A DNA stretch of 64,000 nt from Agrocybe praecox (GCA_964017145.1 OZ024844.1:434001-498000); one strand, 5' to 3'; shown: positions 43,950-55,782, counted from the first letter of the stretch. Translations and numbers: made by a program. Notes: generated by a model not told the origin, from the letters alone.

Positions 43950-44747
43950 CAGCCAGTGCTGTCAAATTTATGTATGAGTGATGCATAGTTGCCCCACATA
44001 AAGTATGCATCCACAGGGGTAACTGCCCAACTGCCCAAAGTGATGCATCAAGCCTTCTGGCTGGCCTATTGTGACCATTTGTGACTATAGTCATGTGTCT
44101 GTTATTGATGGCATCAAAATCCTTGCACATGACTTTTTGCTTGCCTCTATTTACATGTTTGGGCTCTGTTCACATGTTTATATGGCCTCAAATACAAACA
44201 AATAGTAAATAATAATGTTAGCAGGCAGGGGCAGGCCTGCTACAAAACAATCAAAGCCTTTAAGTGATATTACATTCAAACAACCCAATAAGGCAAGAGG
44301 ACTTTGGACTTTGAGATTTTGCGATAGAGTCCTCTTGATGCATGATAGACGGGACTAACACATGACCAAATAAGATCAAATCTATTTTTAGAACCGATCT
44401 ATTTTTAGTTTGTGTCTATCTTTAGAACAATTCACGAATTTGCCAAATATAATAAAGTTATTTTTAGAACAGATCTATTTTTAGAACTCATTACATATTT
44501 ACATAGTTTATGAAAATCTATTTTAAAACATTTCAATAAAAATAACTTTGGTGGCTGTGCACTAAATCACATGACTATACTGTGGCTATGCATCAAATCA
44601 CATGACTTTCACATGATTACACCCCTCTAGTCACTGTTGGTCACCCTGATGCATCACTTTGGGCAGTTGGGCAGTTGCCCCTGTGGATGCATACTTTATG
44701 TGGGGCAACTTAGGTTGGGTCATGCATACATCTACCAGTAACAGGTG
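43950..44747. mobile_element. Non-autonomous element E4 inside the KDZ transposase exon
   Basis: 798 bp, starting CAGCCAGTGCTGTCA; the right end reverse complemented is CACCTGTTACTGG. Left target CCACGCC at 43943-43949; the right copy reads CCACG at 44748-44752 and then enters the gap. Long inverted repeats include GTTGCCCCACATAAAG and CCCAACTGCCC. Interior motifs as in E1. Confidence 0.9.
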
Positions 44748-44752
44748 CCACG

Positions 44753-44952
44753 NNNNNNNNNNNNNNNNNNNNNNNNNNNNNNNNNNNNNNNNNNNNNNNN
44801 NNNNNNNNNNNNNNNNNNNNNNNNNNNNNNNNNNNNNNNNNNNNNNNNNNNNNNNNNNNNNNNNNNNNNNNNNNNNNNNNNNNNNNNNNNNNNNNNNNNN
44901 NNNNNNNNNNNNNNNNNNNNNNNNNNNNNNNNNNNNNNNNNNNNNNNNNNNN
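44753..44952. other. Assembly gap, 200 N
   Basis: Exactly 200 undetermined bases, a typical placeholder, so the true length is unknown. It hides the second part of the E4 target copy, the left part of E5 and possibly KDZ coding sequence. Confidence 0.98.
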
Positions 44953-45257
44953 GTCCTGAGTTGTTTGTTGTTTAGGTGTGTTGGTGGCTGATCATGACTT
45001 ATTTATTATTTGTTTGTATTTGAGGCCATAAAATTGTGGCAATGGACCCTGAATGTGTAAATAGAGGCAAGCAAAAAATCATGCTTTTGTATTTTGATGC
45101 AATCAGTAACACCCAGTCACAACACATGACCACTTCAACATATAGACAGTGAAATAGATAAGTCTGGCAACTGCCAGCCTGGAAAGTACCATTCTGGATC
45201 TATCATAGTGTTGGGCAGATACCATGCATCCATGTATCAAAAGGACTGCTACAGGTG
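44953..45257. mobile_element. Non-autonomous element E5, right part only
   Basis: Shares with E2 and E3 the blocks ATTATTTGTTTGTATTTGAGG, GTAAATAGAGGCAAGC, GTACCATTCTGGAT and TGTTGGGCAGATACCA. The right end reverse complemented is CACCTGTAGCAGTCC at 45257. KDZ coding sequence resumes at once with CPKTKPNPY. CCCAAAA (45258-45264) is the predicted target copy; the other is in the gap. Confidence 0.85.
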
Positions 45258-46920
45258 CCCAAAAACCAAGCCCAATCCGTACCATACCGAAGGCGAATGT
45301 AAGTTATTATTTCCTTGGCTGAACGACCACTTGCTAACATATTTTACAGGTATATCTGAAGCATTGGTTCGAAGAGAATTTGCCGAAGAAGATAAATGCC
45401 AGCTGGATGCTGGCTTTGTTTCTTTACACCAGACGACTGCATCTGGCTTCATCATTTTAGCATTGGACCTTGAACATGCCCAGTAAGTTTCCACAAATAT
45501 TTAATTTTGAGTCAACCCGTAGCTAATGTACAATTGAACATATAGACGACGAGTGCAACGCATATCCAAGGACCCCCAAGCCAATTCGACTGCCCGTAAA
45601 GAGGGTTCTGTAACCGAGCAGAGAAACATGTTACGCTCTCGCATTCGTGCATGGGAGCTGCTACTTCCTCTCTACATGCCAGGATGGTTGCAGTTTCAAG
45701 CAAATTGCGAACGCTTACCCAACATGGCCAAGTTGTTCGCTCCAAAATCTGGTAATCCGGAGGACTACGTGCTTCCCCTTCCATCAACAATTCCTGAACC
45801 ACATCGCACACGAATCTGCGTCCCTGGTCTGGCCACAATAGAGAGGGAAATGTGCATAGCACAGTGCGCCGATGCTCTCGATTCTTTAAGGCAAATCCTC
45901 AAAGTCAAACAACGATTAATCAGCTTCAAAAACAAGAATATTTGTGGGCAAAGGGAGGGTACTCGATCCTGTGCACTAATAGATTATTCCGTTCATCTGC
46001 GTGCACGGACGTATGCTGAGAAGTATCGAGTTGCACGCAGTGCAAAACTAGCATTGGATGGACCTGGGGATTGGGAGAAAACATACCGAGTATTAGAAGA
46101 TCAAGATGTACGCGGATATCAAGACCCTGATCACCTACGCCCCAAGGTTGGCCGCCCAGGTATATGAGAAGATGGCCAAATAGTCGACACCTCTGTGCAT
46201 GAAGAACCGGAGCTCGTCCTCTTCAACGAAACCCGCGATCGTCGTGATGGAACTGGCGAAACTCAACGAACACTGTCTTGGATATGGTTGACTCCTGGTG
46301 CCACGTCGACTGAGGATGAAGGCGACAATATCCTGATATCCGAATGGGCCAAAAATCGAGCAAGATCGTTACGTGCGAGTGAGGAGGTTTTACTATTAAA
46401 AGAAGAGATGCGCCGAGTGTTGGAATTCTTGAATTGGAAAGCAAAGTGTTGGAAAACGCAACTCAACAAAAGAGACAATGTATCAGCAGAGCTCGTGGAA
46501 GGACTTCAGGCATATGCACTTACTCAGACCAAACTCCAGAACAACCTTTCGGATAAATTCAAGTCGCAATGGCAGAAACCGTTGGAGATCTTACCCGACA
46601 GTCTTCCCGAGTCCTCAATGCACCAATCGCAGGCTGCCGATCAAGAACATTCCGAAGATACAAGAGAAATACATGCTGCGGCCAACGACTTAACCGACGA
46701 TGAATCTGGAGATGAATCTGAAAACGAATATTTTGACGAATATGATTCTGAAGATTTTGGGGATTGATATTTTTGAGCCATCACGTAGCTTAAATTTAGA
46801 TATGTTTTCTTATGTCAATGAATATGATATTTACTAAAGATAGGAGGCCGAGACCTCAGGTCCGACTATGCCGGTTAACCGAATTCCGGTGAACCAGAAA
46901 TAACACCACATCTAATTTTG

Positions 46921-47297
46921 GAATACATTGCCTTTTTTGGAACGTCATCCAAAACATATATCGCCAATCCACCCCGCAACGTCATCCTTTAGGCGCGCAA
47001 AGGTGTCCAAAAATTAAAGAAATATATATAGAACTATTTGGACCAAGTAGCGCCGCCAAAACGCCAACACAGATCCCACAGCACCTATATTCAGCCTCAA
47101 AATGGCTAAAATGAACAAAAGTGGAGTTATTTGCATGTGTTTACCAAAGGCAAGTGCCTGTAGGCAAACGCGGCTGCATGGCAGCCTTTCTGACACATCA
47201 TATATCACTGCCAGTGTTAGGAAACTTCCCAGGTGGATGTATCACCCTTGTTGGGTAGTTACCAAGGGTTGATATATGAATATACCAGACAAGGCTG
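46921..47297. repeat. Right terminal inverted repeat of giant element (CAGCC end)
   Basis: Reverse complement aligns to 18389-18765 without gaps over 377 bp. It starts 153 bp after the KDZ stop and is followed by GGTTGCT. Confidence 0.9.
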
Positions 47298-47304
47298 GGT
47301 TGCT

Positions 47305-49933
47305 GCCACCGCCCACGACGGCGGCGGCGAATACCAGCGCACATACCAATGAACACAAAGGAACGTGGTTAGGGATAGGGGCGTGACGTGGCACAGTGGG
47401 GAGGGGGCTATAGGATGACAATGAAGGGGGTGAGGTATGTACACCGTCCGCGCCATCTCGTCACTCACCGCCACTGTCCACAGGTAACCACGAGGGGCCC
47501 ACTGCCTAGCCTCCTGTCCCCCTTCTCTCTGTATTCTGCCCCTTCTATCCTCCTCTTCTCTCTGTCCTCGGCCTCTTCCCTCTCCTCTCCTCTCCACCCT
47601 CTGCTCTTTCCTTCTCCTCTAACCCTGTTCCCTCTCTGCCCTCCCTTTCATCTCCTCTTCCTCTCTCCCTTCCTTTTCATCACCTTCTCTATCACCTTCT
47701 CTCCTTCTTTTTCCCACCTCATCTCTCTATATCTTCTAAACCTCCTTTCCCCTGTGCCTCCTTTTTTTCTATAGCTTTAATAAGTGTATAAAATTTAATG
47801 TACTTATTACAAGTTCAACTTGTATCTTATTTGAGATTATTGCATACATCGTTAAAAAAATATACATAAGAGAACTTTTGAGAGTGTGACCAGCCTATTT
47901 TACATGAATATAAGCTGGAGTAAGTCTTATATGCTGATGAAGCTACGTGAAGCGGGTAAGCGGACATATTTGTTTTTCGTCGTATAGCGCAGCAATCATG
48001 ACGCGGCAATGATTTTCCCTACAGTGCGTCACGCCACGGCGCCAAAATTAGCTTGCCCCGAAATGCCTACCGGCGACATAGAATTGAATATACAAGACGA
48101 TGGTCTGATGGCCCGACGTTTACAACTGATTATATTTTGAGATGCAACACGCAGTATTAAAATATTTCCCTGTACTTCAAGAAAATTCTTACATCCGACC
48201 CTTCAGTTGAAGTTCACAAGGTATGCCTATTGCTGCTATTCAGATGCAGGAGGAGTTTGGGAGGAGTGAGTGTCGTATAAAAATAGCTCTCTCTGTCACA
48301 AGTATGCAAGGTCGCATTATGAAAGGCTGGGTGCTGCAGCTCAAGCGGCGAGCTCTGACCTATTGTTCTTCAAATAGATTATGGAAAGGGACATTTGATG
48401 GGAACCGACGACGGCCGAATCGGGCCGAGCCGACACTTTCTCTTGGTCATCGTCAAGTCGTCGTTTTCTCTCGAGCCAAAGAACAAAAGAGGATGGTAAT
48501 AAATGAGTGTACGTTGATGATTGGATGACAACAAATCTGTATGTCGTGAATGTGAAGTTGGAAGGCACCACCACCACCACCAATTATATCGTCCATAGAT
48601 GAATACCGAGGGATCCTGTGTGTCAAGTAACATACATCTAGCGTAGACTGTGACTGTTTTGGGCGAATTGAGAGTCGTCAAATAGAGCCGGCCCTGTAGT
48701 CGGACATGCAGAGGGCAAAATAAAATCAGCGAGACCCAAGTATGCTTAAATGACCCTTGTCACAATAGAAGATCTTTATATGGCGGCGCCATATTTCGAG
48801 CTATATCCGGCATCCAAAATGGTGACAAAGGGTTACACATGTTGGTGATTCAGGTTACACATGCATGTAAAAACTGGTAACCAAGTTACGAAATTCGCAG
48901 ACAAGTAGTTAAATCCAAAACAATACCAAAATAATGCAATGTATTATATATGTTGGTTTGTAAAAGTAATAATATTTCCAAAACAATATTTCCAAAATAG
49001 CATTTGTATGTCAGTTATTTCTTAGCATGCTCATAAGTCCAAGAATCGGGATCCCTGAAATCAAGCTCAAGATTCCAAGCCTAGAAAGCAGCACAGAGCC
49101 ATGCCTCGGATTGTCGGAAGCAGAGTTATTAGAAGTCAATGCTACCTAGGTATAATGGTTATATACGGGCTGAAGCTCCCTCTCTCGCAAGCCAGGAAGC
49201 CATTTACGCTAAAAAGGTCAATGAGTGAAAACTCCGCAGGCTGTCTGCACAAATGAATGCCTCACTCCTAACATTGTTTATAAAAAGCTAAAGGAAGAGC
49301 ATGACGATCACTGATCAGCGCGAAATTTGAGAAACAAGTTTCCATACATCCCGTAGTCGCTGGTGACATGCAGTACCGAAGGCGTCTACTTGCTTTTCCA
49401 TTTCGACAAAGGAAATCTGCTGTGACGGCTGTATAAACAATCCGGACAAGTCGGCAAACAATGATGAATCTTCCCGAAGCACCTAGGATTGCAAAGCTGA
49501 ATCCAGGACAATCCCACACGCCCTTGCCAAGTCGGGGTTCCGATCAAATGGGGAAACTCTTTAGAACTTTTGCTGACGGGGACACAGTATGTCCTGAGAG
49601 GTTGATCATAGATCTCGTTGTGGTATTTCACTCATTTCCTGCATGCGTGCATGTCATGGTAAATATCATAAGCTCACTGCTTGTCGAGAGGAAGGACAGA
49701 AGCCAAAGGAACTTACCCACAACTTCCTCTCGGGCTTTCGGGGATTTTTTGAAGTTTGATATATGTCAAACTTTAATTACAGCTCAGGTTTTAAAAAATA
49801 AGTTTTAGTAAAACTTATGAAATAGAATTATTAAAGGTTTATTCCGACTGTCAGGTGATCATTTTGACAACCGTTTGTATGCTATTTGATGTGAAATGCA
49901 GTATCCAATTTTGTCGCTTTTTGATATGGCCTA
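47305..49933. other. No recognisable gene
   Basis: A short GC-rich start resembles the sequence right of E2 (GCCACC, CCAGCGCA, CCAA/TGAAC words). A CT-rich tract follows, then AT-rich sequence with only short frames. Ends with ATGGCCTA at 49926-49933, the left target copy of the hAT element. Confidence 0.55.
47505..47770 (+). repeat. Polypyrimidine (C/T) tract
   Basis: About 265 bp of almost pure C and T on the plus strand in TCTCC/CTTCC words. No repeat unit longer than a few bases. Open frames over it are composition artefacts. Confidence 0.8.
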
Positions 49934-52900
49934 TAGTGATGTGCCAGCTCTGGCCTGAGCTGTCAAGCCAGGCCAAGCCAGGCCAAAATTAGCCCGGCCA
50001 AGCCGAGCCAACCTAATGGCTTACGACGGCTTTTGGCCTGGCTTTTATTTTTGGAAGCCGTGGGCCGCTGGCTGAGCCGCGGCTTGAGCGTGCGAAATCT
50101 TTGGCCTCTGAGCCTAAATCGACCAAAAAATTCCCACAGTGCTGTACAAATAAAACTGTACAGTTTTAAATTGTTCCGTTTGCGGCAACACACAGCAATT
50201 TATTGTCTACTCAATCCCTTGAAAAATACTACCCATTTTATAATCTTCATAATGACAAACCCAACACAGCCTCAACGCTCGAAGCGAGTACCTATACCAT
50301 CAACCCGTCTCACTGATGCCGCCAATGTGGCCGAACCTGAAATCCGGTCCCACCAAGAAGTCCGTGAGCGTGTCAACCATCACACTAATAATAGTATCAG
50401 CGCCACCAACGAGACTTCTGTTTCATCGCAACGTTCATCCATTCCCCCCACTAGTCCATCGTTTTTTGTCTCATCCACACCACCCCGTATCCTTTCGCCG
50501 CCATTTGATGACGAAGATTTTCATGATGAAGACACAATAGCAAATACTCAGGACTCTGAGCCCTCGCTAAAAAGAAAGGCGAACACGGGAACTGAGGAAC
50601 CGGCTTCGACATTGTTAGGTGACTTTTGAAATGACGAGGGACAAAGTATGTGGTTTTTAGCAATTTTCTTTTTGATTTATTTGGCTTAAATGCAACGGAT
50701 ATTTAGCATCATCTGTTCCAACAGAAAACCCCACCAAAAAACGCAAAAAAACATCAATAACACCTTTGCCGACTGTTATTGAAGTAACCGATTCCGAAAA
50801 CGAGGGAAATCCAACCCCCTCAATTCAAGACAGAGTAAAGGACGTCAACGCATTCTTTGAACCATGTGCTATGTTTGGGAATAAAATGAAGCGTTGTTGT
50901 ATTTACTGCAAGTAAGTCTCCGTATAATTGGTCACTTATTGTGGTATACTAATTCATTTCTATGCAGATCTAAAATGGGGAAAATGGTATACCTTGTAAA
51001 TGAATCTACCACCCTTCGACGCCATATTGAGGCCCACCATCTAGTAAGTTTATTCTATATTTTATTGGCTACGAAATCTTTTACTTATGATATGTAGAAT
51101 GCCTATAATAAGTGGTGCGACAAGAACAACTTCACATCAAAGCTACCGAAGGTGGTCAAAGCAGCGAAGGAGGCTAAGGAAGCGGCAGATCGCATGAAAC
51201 AAACTTCGCTGGATCCTCATCTGAGAGAACGGGTTGCGCAGGAGAGGCTTGTGAAGTACTCTGATGATGTGTTTCGTGAAGCAGCTGTTGAATGGCTCAT
51301 CGCTACTGACCAGGTACTTATATATTACTGTTTTTCTCAATGATTCGTTAACATCTTTTACTCGTAAAGCCTATTCAAGCATTGGAGCACCCAAAATTCC
51401 ACAACATGATCAATATTGCTGCTCAGGCGACAAATGGTGTGATCATACCCAACCGAAAAGCGACTCACAAACATATCATGGAATTATTTAAGAAGAATAT
51501 GACTGATCTTCGCAAGCGGATCTCTGTACGTCTTGATTGCTTCTCTTATATCTATGTCACCTACTAACTTGTTGTGTCACTAGGGCAATAAATCAGGTCT
51601 TATCAGTCTTACGTGCGATGCGTGGCAGGCCAATACTGCGGATGCCTACTTTGTGGTCACTGGGCACTGGAACGAGAAGCTGGAAAATGGTGTATGGGAG
51701 CAACAGTCAGCATTGCTTGGGTTTACGAGGCTTAATTGCGCTCACGACGGTGTGAACCTTGGACAGGCTCTATTTAAAATTGTGAAGCGTCTTAATTTTG
51801 GGCATAAAGTACGTCTTCTTTCCAGTATGTAAATAGTTTTACTGATACTTGATGATACCAGGTTGGGTGGATTACGTGTGATAACGCATCAAATAATCTT
51901 ACCATGCTTGGCCACTTCGGGAAAATTCTCAATGCTTCAAAAATGCGTTGTAATTCCAAGAAACGTTGGAATTGGACCACATACCACATTCGGTATCTTT
52001 TTTATTATTTTCTTCCATCAATTTTCGACTAATATTTTGTCTATAGATGCTTGGCGCATATAATTAACCTTGCAACTCAGGCCCTAATCAGCACCCATAG
52101 TGTGTCAGACCACTACGATCCCGAGAACCCAGAAGTCCTTGAGCCACACATCCTTGATGACATCCGAGACGAAGTAGGACTCATACGTGCAGTTACAGTC
52201 AAGGTATGTAGTGATTGCGCCCATTCATATACAAAACACTGATATCTATGATCGAAGTCGCGCTCATCAGCAAAACGAAAGGAGTGCTTGAAGGAACTTC
52301 AAGTCAAGGCAGGGACAAAACCATTGACCCTCCTCCTTGACATGAAGGTATGATGGTCATCAACGTTAGTCATGTTAAAGCGTGCTGTGCACCTTCGCGA
52401 TGTAAGTCATTGCTTTCCATTATGATTTCTAAAGACTTATCTATTACTATCTAGTTCTTCGATGATTTTATCCAGAAGATCTCAAAGGATGAGACGGATA
52501 AAGCAAAGCGTGAGAAGATTAAAGCACTTGAGCTCTCAGAAGAGGAATGGGATCGTGTCGAGACATTGATTGAGCTCTTGGAGGTACATAACCTTTCTTA
52601 TTCAATTGAAATGTTCGTTTGACTAATTCCGCACTTCAGCACTCTGATGATGCTCAGCAGGCATTCTCGTATGAGTCAGCCCCCAGCCTACATAATGCAT
52701 TACCCGCACTCGAAGGTCTTCACGCTGTTTGGAGTAACCGTATCACCCGTGCCACCAGTGGTGTAAAAGATAAGAGCAAGTACCAACCATTTACAAATGC
52801 GCTCAAAGCAGGCGTGAAAAAGTTGAGGAATACTATAATAAGACGGCAACCTCAGAGGCATATAATATGGTTATGGGTGCGTAATTAGATCATCTGCTTA

Positions 52901-53892
52901 TTCTTGTTCTTATTCGCTTTTAGTACTTAACCCAGACTCGAAAATGGATCATTTCAAGAAACACTGGTCATCGTCACTTCAGCAAGAAGTGCGAGCTTCA
53001 GTTGAAAAAATTGTACGCTATTTCTTTCATATACATCATGTACAAATCTTATTCTATGGATATAGTTCAAAGAGCGCCATCTTGAGATGTACGGAGAAAC
53101 TGGTCGACCGAAGCCTGCTGTCAAAGGCAACAAGAAACTTGCGAAACTTATGGCACATCTTGAAGACTCTGAGGACAATTCGGTACCGTCTCCCTCTCCA
53201 GGCATTGAATCAAGTCCATGGTTACACGAGTTCAACCAATATCTTGATACAGTAGATGTTGTTCCGGATGATATGTCTCCAATTCAATGGTGGGGGGTAA
53301 GAGCTTTGTTTTTCTTCGTTGTTCTTTTGCTTATATAATGTAATTTCAGCTAAACGAAACTTGTTTCCCTGTCTGGGCTTCGCTCACACTGGACTATCTT
53401 TCAATTATGGGGTCCTCTGTTTCAAGCGAGCGAGCATTCTCCTCTGCAGGCATTACTATTAGTAAGCGGCGAAACAGATTGGGTGCAGACGTCATTGAAG
53501 CACTCCAAGTAATAAAGTGCTTGATGAAATCTGATCTCCTCTTTCGGGAACCTGCACCTTCATCCATTCTCGAAGAGGAGCTCAAAATTGTAGATGATGA
53601 CGGTAACGCTGACTGGGTAGACGAAAATGGACTTGTCAGTTGGGACTCTTTGATCATTGACATAGATAACGACGACGATGATGTCCTGTCCTAATTTGAA
53701 TAAAATTTCCTTTTTAAGATGTCTTATATAATCAGTTTAAAAATAGCAAAAGCCCCGGCCTATGCCAAAGCCAAGCCCTGCCAGGCCGCCATTGTGGCTT
53801 TTGGCCTGGCTCTGAATTTTTTGAAGCCAAAGCTGTGTCAGGCCAGGCCAAAGCCGGGGCTTTTGGGCCAAGCCAGGGCTGGCACATTACTA
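49934..53892 (+). mobile_element. hAT DNA transposon, 3.96 kb
   Basis: Flanked by ATGGCCTA at 49926-49933 and 53893-53900, a perfect 8 bp target duplication. Ends TAGTGATGTGCCAGC and, reverse complemented on the right, TAGTAATGTGCCAGC. Subterminal GC-rich clusters of GGCCAAGCC-type repeats occur at both ends (49945-50090 and 53740-53880). Carries one transposase gene. Confidence 0.95.
50252..53694 (+). pseudogene. hAT transposase with BED finger, one TGA and one frameshift
   Basis: Fourteen exons: 50252-50618, 50707-50911, 50968-51043, 51098-51313, 51370-51525, 51584-51808, 51862-51992, 52047-52203, 52258-52401, 52455-52583, 52640-52876, 52924-53012, 53066-53296 and 53350-53694. The BED finger is split by an intron: CCIYC, then TLRRHIEAHH. 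Catalytic core: SLTCDAWQANT (first Asp), GWITCDNASNN (second Asp), RCLAHIINLATQA, then DMKV*WSST, and the hAT dimerisation domain PIQWWG ... SSERAFSSAG near the C-terminus. TGA at 52351-52353 falls in the V-R-W-S-S-T motif, where the family has Arg. Near 52830 one base is missing: the next block YYNKTATSEAYNMVM is in the adjacent frame, and the exon is 237 bp where 238 would close it. Otherwise well preserved. Confidence 0.93.
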
Positions 53893-53900
53893 ATGGCCTA

Positions 53901-55247
53901 TATCCGCATATTTCCATTGCTTCTAGTCACTGTTTTGGTATCCATAACTAATGTCTGTTGCACGGACGATATCGGCGACAGAGACAATTGCGCTGTTATT
54001 ACTAAAATAGCACAGCGACAACAGCCGGGCACTTTTTTTTTCAGCTGACGCTGTTTCTTTTGTTAGTAGTGACGATATGGTCTAAGAATAAAATACGCCC
54101 AAATTCCTTATATCTGTTGTCTCAAAATCTCATTCACAAATCGCTCACCATCAGCGTTCAAGATTCAACATTTCAAACTTTAACACCTAGTAATCATGAC
54201 ACTAACTATGATGATCTCAATTCCAGTTTCCGTGTTTTGCAAGTCTACCACCGCGACGGCATCCTACAAGTCTCAAAAAAGCGAGAAACTCCAGAAATTC
54301 AACGAAGAGGTGCGCTTTCCCTTAAATTGGGGAGTTATTGATAATGACTCATATCGTCGCTCGAAACCATTAGCTTCTGGATAGTTTTTCTCAGCTAAAC
54401 CAATATAATGACAGCTGGCCACTGGAGGTGGCGACGATCCTTGCACTCAAAATACCAGTGCTGCTACTAAAAATAGGAATTCAGCTACGTAGGTAGTATC
54501 TGTTTAGATACAGCTTATCGGCAGTCGTACACTGGTCGTACGATCATCCTACGCATGATTTCGGCTTGAAAAAAAAAAAAAATTTGCTTGAGATTGTGTA
54601 ATTGACGAAAAGGGTAAGAAATATTGTAATCTCACACAAACCGAAAGTGTATATAAATCTGAAAGCTTTTTTTATCATTTTCGGCAAGATAGCATTAATT
54701 ACTTTTCTCTTTAGAGAACAAAAACCCAAACTAGTCTAATTGTTCAACATTTTCGGTTCACCCAAACTTAAAATTTTAAACAACATTACACTGGCCCAAA
54801 AATCTGGCCCATTAATCTTAGTTTATAACGCCGAACTGATTTGTGATAAATATAAATCTTATTTATCAATTTAAACAGAAAATGTATGTTTGACAAAAAG
54901 CGGAGTTTTTAGGAGGTTTTCGTGTGACCCAAAAAGTTGAAATTGCCGAGGTGATAGGAAATAGGATCAACCGGGTCTGGTGAAACCAATTCCTGATATT
55001 CTTTCCGCGACAAGTTTTACACCAATGCTCCTAAAGCAGAGAATGTTTCATTTACTGGTGCGTAGTGTGTAAGGCCATGTGAATCCGCCCTGAACATTCG
55101 ACAGAGTTATCGGATGACGGAGAACTTGAATTGTTGAAACTGGGCTCGAAGGAGGTTCTAAATGATCATTGTATATTGCGTGTATTGAGATTCGACAGCG
55201 GTGCATTCTAAAGACCGTCCCCGCGAGCTACTCTATGCCTCCTAGAG
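53901..55247. other. Non-coding stretch between hAT and Copia elements
   Basis: AT-rich with homopolymer runs. A short segment at about 54900-54945 (GGTTTTCGTGTGACCCAAAAAG) matches in inverted orientation a piece near 9590-9630. No gene recognised. Ends in TAGAG (55243-55247), the Copia target copy. Confidence 0.5.
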
Positions 55248-55606
55248 TGTTGCATATGGACTCGCCTAGTCCATTAGTTCGTCACGAACAACCAAAATGC
55301 ACACGCGTCATAGACGCGCCTTTATGTGCAACTTCGTCATCCTTATTCTTTTTCCTTCTTAGGACGACGGAACCATTTCTCTTTATTGTTCCTTATTTGC
55401 TTGAACCTTATTTTTTTCACTCTACTCGTACCCTACACACTATCTATTTTCCTCAGTCAATATCGACGTGACTGAGGTTAGTAAATTTCATAGATTATAT
55501 TATCTTTCTTTTTTACTTACTTTATTATACTATCTAGTTCTGTAATCAACAGGTAGCTAGATGTCAATTCAGTCAATATCGACGTGACTGAGTTCTGTAA
55601 TCAACA
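55248..55606 (+). repeat. 5' LTR of the Copia element
   Basis: Starts TGTTGCATATGG, ends GTAATCAACA. Contains a duplicated CAGTCAATATCGACGTGAC block near its 3' end. Confidence 0.95.
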
Positions 55607-55782
55607 GGTTATGGGCCCCAGCGTTACGCCAATTTAACTCAATCACAATTATTGACTCATTCGAAACCGAACTCGAACTGTCTTATTTTGCCATACTGCA
55701 AAAACACGATAATTTATTTTTACGTCCATATCAGACGCTTACGAAACTCCCGAAAAAAGCTTCTTAACTTCTGGCTGCCAAC

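Larger units (their letters stand above)
41532..46767 (+). pseudogene. KDZ (CxC2-type) transposase, multiply broken
   Basis: Exons 41532-41870, 41942-42178, 42702-43261, 43317-43479, 43543-43691, 43745-43949 (cut), 45258-45298, 45350-45482 and 45546-46767. The CxC2 cysteine cluster is in exon 2 (KSCPDCLARKVEVPG, CDSC, LTCASCCIRRH). The transposase core shows LGLKIQLNHSSMYCD, STYDFYRG-like LTYDFYRGLE, RYRALLRMSMQWRHLKMLKR, LCMDANFRLKNQ, MVPRLPYETY, GVGNLHKGKRY and the family signature ISYDIACQWF. The tail has ETQRTLSWIWLTPGA and an acidic end. Lesions: TGA 41580-41582, TGA 42002-42004 (DELV*WDGRGDF), TAG 42741-42743 (LE*LGLK), TGA 46165-46167 (GRPGI*EDGQ), two nested elements in or beside exon 6, and a missing segment, including the expected TDGE..ER.W region, that lies in the gap or is deleted. 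It cannot supply transposase from this copy. Confidence 0.9.
18389..47297. mobile_element. Giant KDZ transposon carrying TET/JBP dioxygenase and cargo genes, 28.9 kb
   Basis: Bounded by GGTTGCT at 18382-18388 and 47298-47304 and by 377 bp inverted repeats. The left end starts CACCC, the right end (reverse complemented) CAGCC, the same pair of ends as in E1-E4. It contains the unknown-family gene, viroplasmin-like gene, small basic fragment, TET/JBP gene and KDZ transposase. Nested later arrivals: a 14.5 kb Gypsy element (21537-36045), an LTR-like piece (42237-42682), E4, E5 and an assembly gap. The two outermost cargo genes lie next to the repeats: the unknown-family stop is 160 bp inside the left repeat and the KDZ stop 153 bp inside the right one. 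The association of fungal TET/JBP genes with KDZ transposons is published. The exact ends, target-site size and extra cargo are read from this sequence. Confidence 0.88.

Noticed and set aside
44659..44991. Frame running through the run of N
   Set aside because: Artefact of undetermined bases.
18478..47208. Matching 64-codon frames at 18478-18672 and 47014-47208
   Set aside because: They lie in the two terminal inverted repeats and differ at several codons without sign of protein conservation; a by-product of the repeat.
47388..47774. 128-codon frame over the CT-rich tract
   Set aside because: Leu/Ser/Pro-only composition caused by the polypyrimidine tract.
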